The notes under the pieces were generated by a model. That model worked only from the letters and a program-made list of their open reading frames with translations. It made no database searches and was not told where the DNA came from. Below, piece after piece: positions 5,273 through 7,753 of a stretch of 7,753 nucleotides of DNA (its first letter is position 1; the number at the start of each line of letters is the position of its first letter). Source of the stretch: Ignavibacteriota bacterium (GTDB taxonomy: Bacteria; Bacteroidota; Kapaibacteriia; Palsa-1295); NCBI GenBank assembly GCA_003151215.1, contig PLXB01000097.1, positions 11,015-18,767 on the forward strand. Direction: 5' to 3'. The translations under genes were made by a program, and so were the position numbers.

Positions 5273-5299
5273 TTGTTTTTTTTCTGTGCTTTATTTTCT
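5273..5299 (+). promoter_or_regulatory. Weak candidate promoter of the response-regulator gene
   Basis: TTG (5273-5275) and TATTTTCT (5292-5299) are separated by 16 nt and lie in a T-rich stretch ahead of the ATG at 5328. The boxes are imperfect matches to the Bacteroidota pattern; the same TATTTTC variant is seen before the gene at 2650. Confidence 0.22.
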
Positions 5300-5327
5300 T
5301 CTTCACCACTTGCAAATAATCCCTGCT

Positions 5328-5774
5328 ATGCAAACTGATGCTCTATATGTTGTGCTCGCCGATGATGATGAGGATGATCGCGCTTTTTTTAAGCGGGCAA
5401 TAGATGAGGTCCGGGTCAAGACGATCTTAAATACTGTAAATGACGGACAACAACTCATGGATCACCTGCTCAGAAAAGAGAATTCGATTCCGGATGTAAT
5501 TTTTTTGGATCTAAATATGCCGCGTAAAGGAGGTATCGAATGTTTGGAAGAGATCAGAAACAACAACCAGCTTAAAGATATTTCCGTAGCCATCTATTCT
5601 ACCTCTGAATCGGATGAGGACATCGAGACGGCATTTCTCAAGGGTGCGAATATTTATATCAAAAAACCAAACGACTACCAGAATCTTAAAAAAGTGATTG
5701 GAGAAGTTTTGAGTATCAATTGGCAGTATAATACATCCCGCCTGAACAGAGAAAATTTCTTACTCGTTATCTGA
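5328..5774 (+). CDS. Single-domain response regulator (Rcp1-like receiver)
   Basis: A 148-residue stand-alone receiver domain starting MQTDALYVVLADDDEDD. The ATG at 5328 is chosen over an upstream ATG at 5259 because the fold begins directly after it and the extra 23 residues (MTSLCCFFSVLYFLL...) have no counterpart in receivers and look like leader DNA. Phosphotransfer residues are present: the acidic cluster at 12-14, phospho-acceptor Asp61 in IFLDLNMPRKGG, the Ser/Thr switch at Ser91 (IYSTSES), and Lys113 in YIKKPND. The C-terminus INWQYNTSRLNRENFLL is characteristic of a Bacteroidota single-domain group. There is no output domain, so it acts as a phospho-relay or protein-interaction partner of a sensor kinase, which is not in the window. 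It is followed by a strong terminator and may share control with the AraC-like gene. Confidence 0.93.
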   Translation: MQTDALYVVLADDDEDDRAFFKRAIDEVRVKTILNTVNDGQQLMDHLLRKENSIPDVIFLDLNMPRKGGIECLEEIRNNNQLKDISVAIYSTSESDEDIETAFLKGANIYIKKPNDYQNLKKVIGEVLSINWQYNTSRLNRENFLLVI

Positions 5775-5838
5775 TATATTTTTTACTCCTGTTATAGTAA
5801 ACCTGCCAGGCACTACATTTTGTAATGGAATAAAAACA

Positions 5839-5866
5839 AACAGCCCGCTTCCTCCGGCGGGCTGTT
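5839..5866 (+). terminator. Intrinsic terminator after the response regulator
   Basis: AACAGCCCGC (5839-5848) pairs perfectly with GCGGGCTGTT (5857-5866) over an 8-nt loop, a GC-rich 10-bp stem, followed by CAAATTTTG. It is preceded by an A-rich stretch, so it may also work for leftward transcripts. It lies 64 nt after the response-regulator stop. Confidence 0.85.
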
Positions 5867-6178
5867 CAAATTTTGTTCATATATTCCGTCAGAAGCACAT
5901 GAACAAATCAATCCAAATTATCACAAGAAAATATTCAGTGATTTCCCTCCCCAAAAAAAATCCCCTGAGGCACTTCCTGCAATGATACTTTGGAAAATTA
6001 ATCTATCTTTCTCAGAACGATTATGAGTTCATAAACAACTCCATACAAAAATACAAGATGCTCAATCCGATTTCATTATAGCTTTATCAGTTTTGTGTTA
6101 TGATATTTTAAGAAAAGCTGAACAATAGATTTCTTGGTTTCCATTAAGAACTCATAAAATCGAACTAATAAATCCATA

Positions 6179-6298
6179 ATGCTATCGAAAGTGCCTTCTT
6201 GTATTTTTGCACATGAAAAGTGCATCCAAATTTTCATCACTGCATGCAATAGGTTAGAGTTTCAACAAATAGGTTCTCCGAACAATATAATGAACTAA
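6179..6298 (+). CDS. Doubtful 39-codon ORF ending at a terminator
   Basis: ATG at 6179 to TAA at 6296-6298, product beginning MLSKVPSCIFAHEKCIQIF with three cysteines. Its only support is position: the stop lies directly before the terminator hairpin that begins at 6300. The composition gives no clear sign of coding, there is no recognised family, and no start signal is evident. A non-coding RNA with the same 3' end explains the hairpin equally well. Confidence 0.2.
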   Translation: MLSKVPSCIFAHEKCIQIFITACNRLEFQQIGSPNNIMN

Positions 6299-6299
6299 G

Positions 6300-6340
6300 A
6301 TAGAATGCCTTGCCAATGTCGCGAGGCATTCTATTTTTTT
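6300..6340 (+). terminator. Strong rightward intrinsic terminator without an upstream gene
   Basis: ATAGAATGCCT (6300-6310) pairs perfectly with AGGCATTCTAT (6324-6334), an 11-bp stem with a 13-nt loop, followed by an uninterrupted T-run to 6340. The T-tract lies on the plus strand only; on the minus strand the stem is followed by CTTAGTTC, so it is not a good terminator for the leftward lipoprotein gene ending at 6458. No plausible gene precedes it after the terminator at 5866. Confidence 0.85.
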
Positions 6341-6457
6341 ATCATTTCCAGGTAACTTTACCGAATATTTAATAAGCCGGAAATAAAATTTACAGGTTTC
6401 TTAGAAAGCTTTTGATTATTTGATTCATCGTGTCATTCATAATCAGGATTTTATTCA

Positions 6458-6895
6458 TTAATCATTCGGGGCGCCACGTCTGATCCAACTGATAATTGCA
6501 TCTATTTGATTTTGGGGAAGAGCATTTAAGCGGGATGGCATTCTGTCTCCTTCAAGGTTACCCGGACTCAATGTCGGATCAATAAGTTTCTCCACTAAAA
6601 AACTTGAATCGGGACTACCAGGAACAACGAGAGCTTTATATTTTGCCGCACCAACTGCATTTTGAATCTGATGGGTATAGAGTAATTGGTTATACGCACT
6701 ATCAGCTACCAGGCAGAGTAACGCTCCCGGCAACTGGCTGCTATCATGACAACCGTTATAGGCACATGAATTATTGAGTGTTTGTTTTTGGATATCTGAA
6801 AATTTATCGGAGAGAACGGGCAAGGGTTCCGGATCATGAACACATCCTGCGAAGAGCAGGATTATACTGAAAACAAAAAAAGAGCGTACTACCAT
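6458..6895 (-). CDS. Small lipoprotein, cytochrome c-like (CX4CH motif)
   Basis: A 145-residue protein with a lipoprotein signal: hydrophobic residues 5-15 and lipobox LFAGC with acylated Cys18. The mature part contains SCAYNGCH (Cys44, Cys49, His50), a CX4CH variant of the CXXCH haem-attachment motif, then Tyr/Leu-rich helices, the segment VVPGSPDSSFLVEKL, GDRMP with Met119 as a possible distal haem ligand, and the end LPQNQIDAIISWIRRGAPND. This order (SCxxxGCH, GxPxxSFLxxKL, MP, LxxxQIxxIxxWIxxGAP) is the planctomycete-type/DUF1592-neighbour cytochrome domain common in FCB genomes. It likely sits on an outer membrane or periplasmic face and transfers electrons, if haem is bound. A GGAG sequence lies 5 nt before the ATG, unusual for this genome. 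It begins 29 nt after the ASPIC/UnbV gene and is probably in the same operon. Confidence 0.83.
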   Translation of the reverse strand: MVVRSFFVFSIILLFAGCVHDPEPLPVLSDKFSDIQKQTLNNSCAYNGCHDSSQLPGALLCLVADSAYNQLLYTHQIQNAVGAAKYKALVVPGSPDSSFLVEKLIDPTLSPGNLEGDRMPSRLNALPQNQIDAIISWIRRGAPND

Positions 6896-6924
6896 TCATT
6901 CTCCGCCGCCTAATCCAACAAAGA

Positions 6925-7753
6925 TCATTGTTTAATAAACTGCTTTGTTATCGTATTCCCATTTGTCGTGATGCGCAGTATATAGCATCCCGGCTTTAGA
7001 TTTCCGAGAGAGATCGAAATAGTGTTCTCAGTACCCAGCGCATCAATCTGCCGGATTCCAAGAAGATCATAGACTTCAAAACGTTTTGTTACTGCAGGCT
7101 GAAGATTCTCAATATTAAGAACATTTTTCGCAGGTGATGGAAACATCCTGATCGGCTCCATGGTCTGAATTTTCGGCGCCATTTCATCCCCCATAACCTC
7201 CGTAAAGTGAAGCGATTGATCTGCCGCTATATTATAATAGTGATCAATCTGGCGATGACGGAATTTATCTGCTGGCCAAAAGATGTTAATTGAATCTGCC
7301 TTTGTAAAATTACCAAGACCGACAAACTGAGTAAGAGTATTACAGGAAGCTTGCCCGCCTCCCGTTGAAACCTGCCGAGAGCGAACGGCTCCGCCTGCCC
7401 AAACGTCAACAATCGTTCCGACCGCTTCCTTTGCAGTTCGCTTCGCTGTAAATTTCATTTGCAGCCAGTGACCGGAGTTGGCATCGGGCGTGATATTGTG
7501 AAAAAGCCGCAGATCAGAGACCTTCGTGCGATCATCTACGCCCAGATAGCTGAGAACAACATCCACTTTTCCATCATGATCATAATCGATCGCTGCAGCG
7601 CCTTTCCCTCGACCGTCAAAAAGAACGCCTGATACACTCGTTGCATTTTCAAATTTCCCGCCGACATTACGCAAGAATACAGATGTATCATATCGTAGAG
7701 TATTCCATGGAGGACTGAGTGCAATATATCCGTGAGTGATGAAACCATCTTGC
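6925..7753 (-). CDS. Secreted FG-GAP/ASPIC-UnbV protein with T9SS sorting domain, 3' part
   Basis: The frame is open to the right edge (275 residues visible); a TTG at 7674 is merely internal, because upstream residues (GYIALSPPWNT, YDTSVFLRNVGG) continue the protein. Visible domains: an FG-GAP/VCBS-type calcium-binding repeat with DYDHDGKVDVVLS, then the ASPIC/UnbV domain (AVGTIVDVWAGG, RQVSTGGGQASCNTLTQFVGLG, SINIFWPADK), and a C-terminal T9SS type A sorting domain of about 75 residues (MFPSPAKNVLNIENL, FEVYDLLGIRQ, LKPGCYILRITTNGN, KQFIKQ). Such proteins form beta-propellers exported through the outer membrane by type IX secretion, with the tail removed on export. The native substrate is unknown. 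The stop is followed by a 29-nt gap to the cytochrome-like lipoprotein, suggesting one transcript. Confidence 0.92.
   Translation of the reverse strand, partial: QDGFITHGYIALSPPWNTLRYDTSVFLRNVGGKFENATSVSGVLFDGRGKGAAAIDYDHDGKVDVVLSYLGVDDRTKVSDLRLFHNITPDANSGHWLQMKFTAKRTAKEAVGTIVDVWAGGAVRSRQVSTGGGQASCNTLTQFVGLGNFTKADSINIFWPADKFRHRQIDHYYNIAADQSLHFTEVMGDEMAPKIQTMEPIRMFPSPAKNVLNIENLQPAVTKRFEVYDLLGIRQIDALGTENTISISLGNLKPGCYILRITTNGNTITKQFIKQ

Larger units (their letters stand above)
5867..6457. other. Long gap without a convincing protein gene
   Basis: About 590 nt between the response-regulator terminator and the lipoprotein gene. It is AT-rich and holds only short frames. One of 28 codons starts MNKSIQIITRKYS and ends near 5980; one of 39 codons runs 6179-6298 and stops two bases before the hairpin at 6300. 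Neither has recognisable domains. The only strong structural signal is the plus-strand terminator at 6300-6340. The stretch could encode a small RNA or be the residue of a lost gene; no tRNA-like or rRNA-like sequence was noticed. Confidence 0.5.

Noticed and set aside
5259..5327. N-terminal extension of the response regulator from an upstream ATG
   Set aside because: The 23 extra residues are hydrophobic and unlike receivers, the fold starts at Met 5328, and the DNA looks like a T-rich leader.
7536..7748. Minus-strand 70-codon frame near the right edge
   Set aside because: It overlaps the ASPIC/UnbV gene in another frame; the latter continues in frame through this stretch with coherent protein sequence.
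1..7753. CRISPR array, tRNA or rRNA genes
   Set aside because: No regularly spaced repeats and no tRNA- or rRNA-like segments were seen on either strand.

Overview
The window looks like a chromosome segment from the Bacteroidota/Chlorobi (FCB) side of the bacteria, possibly an Ignavibacteria- or Kapabacteria-like lineage. The support is a protein ending in a type IX secretion (T9SS) C-terminal sorting domain, an ASPIC/UnbV-type secreted protein, a lipoprotein-type cytochrome, an Rcp1-like single-domain response regulator beside an AraC-type regulator, and AT-rich leaders mostly without Shine-Dalgarno sequences. The lineage is inferred from gene content only.

Layout. (1) 1-592, minus: 5' part of an exported von Willebrand A-like protein, cut by the left edge. 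(2) 834-3402: an AT-rich island with a Cys4 zinc-ribbon-like small protein (+), a 56-residue ORF (-), an intact IS1595-family transposase (-), and a rightward set of an XRE-type HTH protein, a membrane-anchored protein and a 94-codon hypothetical ORF. These small proteins could be passengers or neighbours of the IS1595 element; its terminal repeats could not be found, so this is unproven. (3) 3403-4641: an IS3-family insertion sequence with both inverted repeats, orfA/orfB in the -1 arrangement, an A7 slippery run and a complete DDE triad. (4) 4642-5866, plus: an AraC-type regulator whose start codon seems to be lost at the IS3 edge, then a single-domain response regulator and a strong terminator. 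(5) 5867-6457: an apparently gene-free gap that nevertheless has a second strong plus-strand terminator. (6) 6458-7753, minus: the 3' part of an ASPIC/UnbV protein with a T9SS tail, followed by a small lipoprotein with a CX4CH haem-like motif.

How the parts relate. The outer genes (regions 1, 4, 6) read as host chromosome: an envelope/secretion repertoire and a signalling pair. The centre is layered mobile DNA, with IS3 lying on the right edge of the IS1595-containing island. The IS3 end supplies the present C-terminus and stop codon of the 94-codon ORF. Deleting IS3 with one copy of a possible ACT duplication gives that ORF a stop two codons later. On the other side IS3 abuts the AraC-like gene exactly where its start codon is expected. 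The most interesting items are this double junction, the small cargo-like gene set around the IS1595 transposase, and the orphan terminator at 6300-6340.
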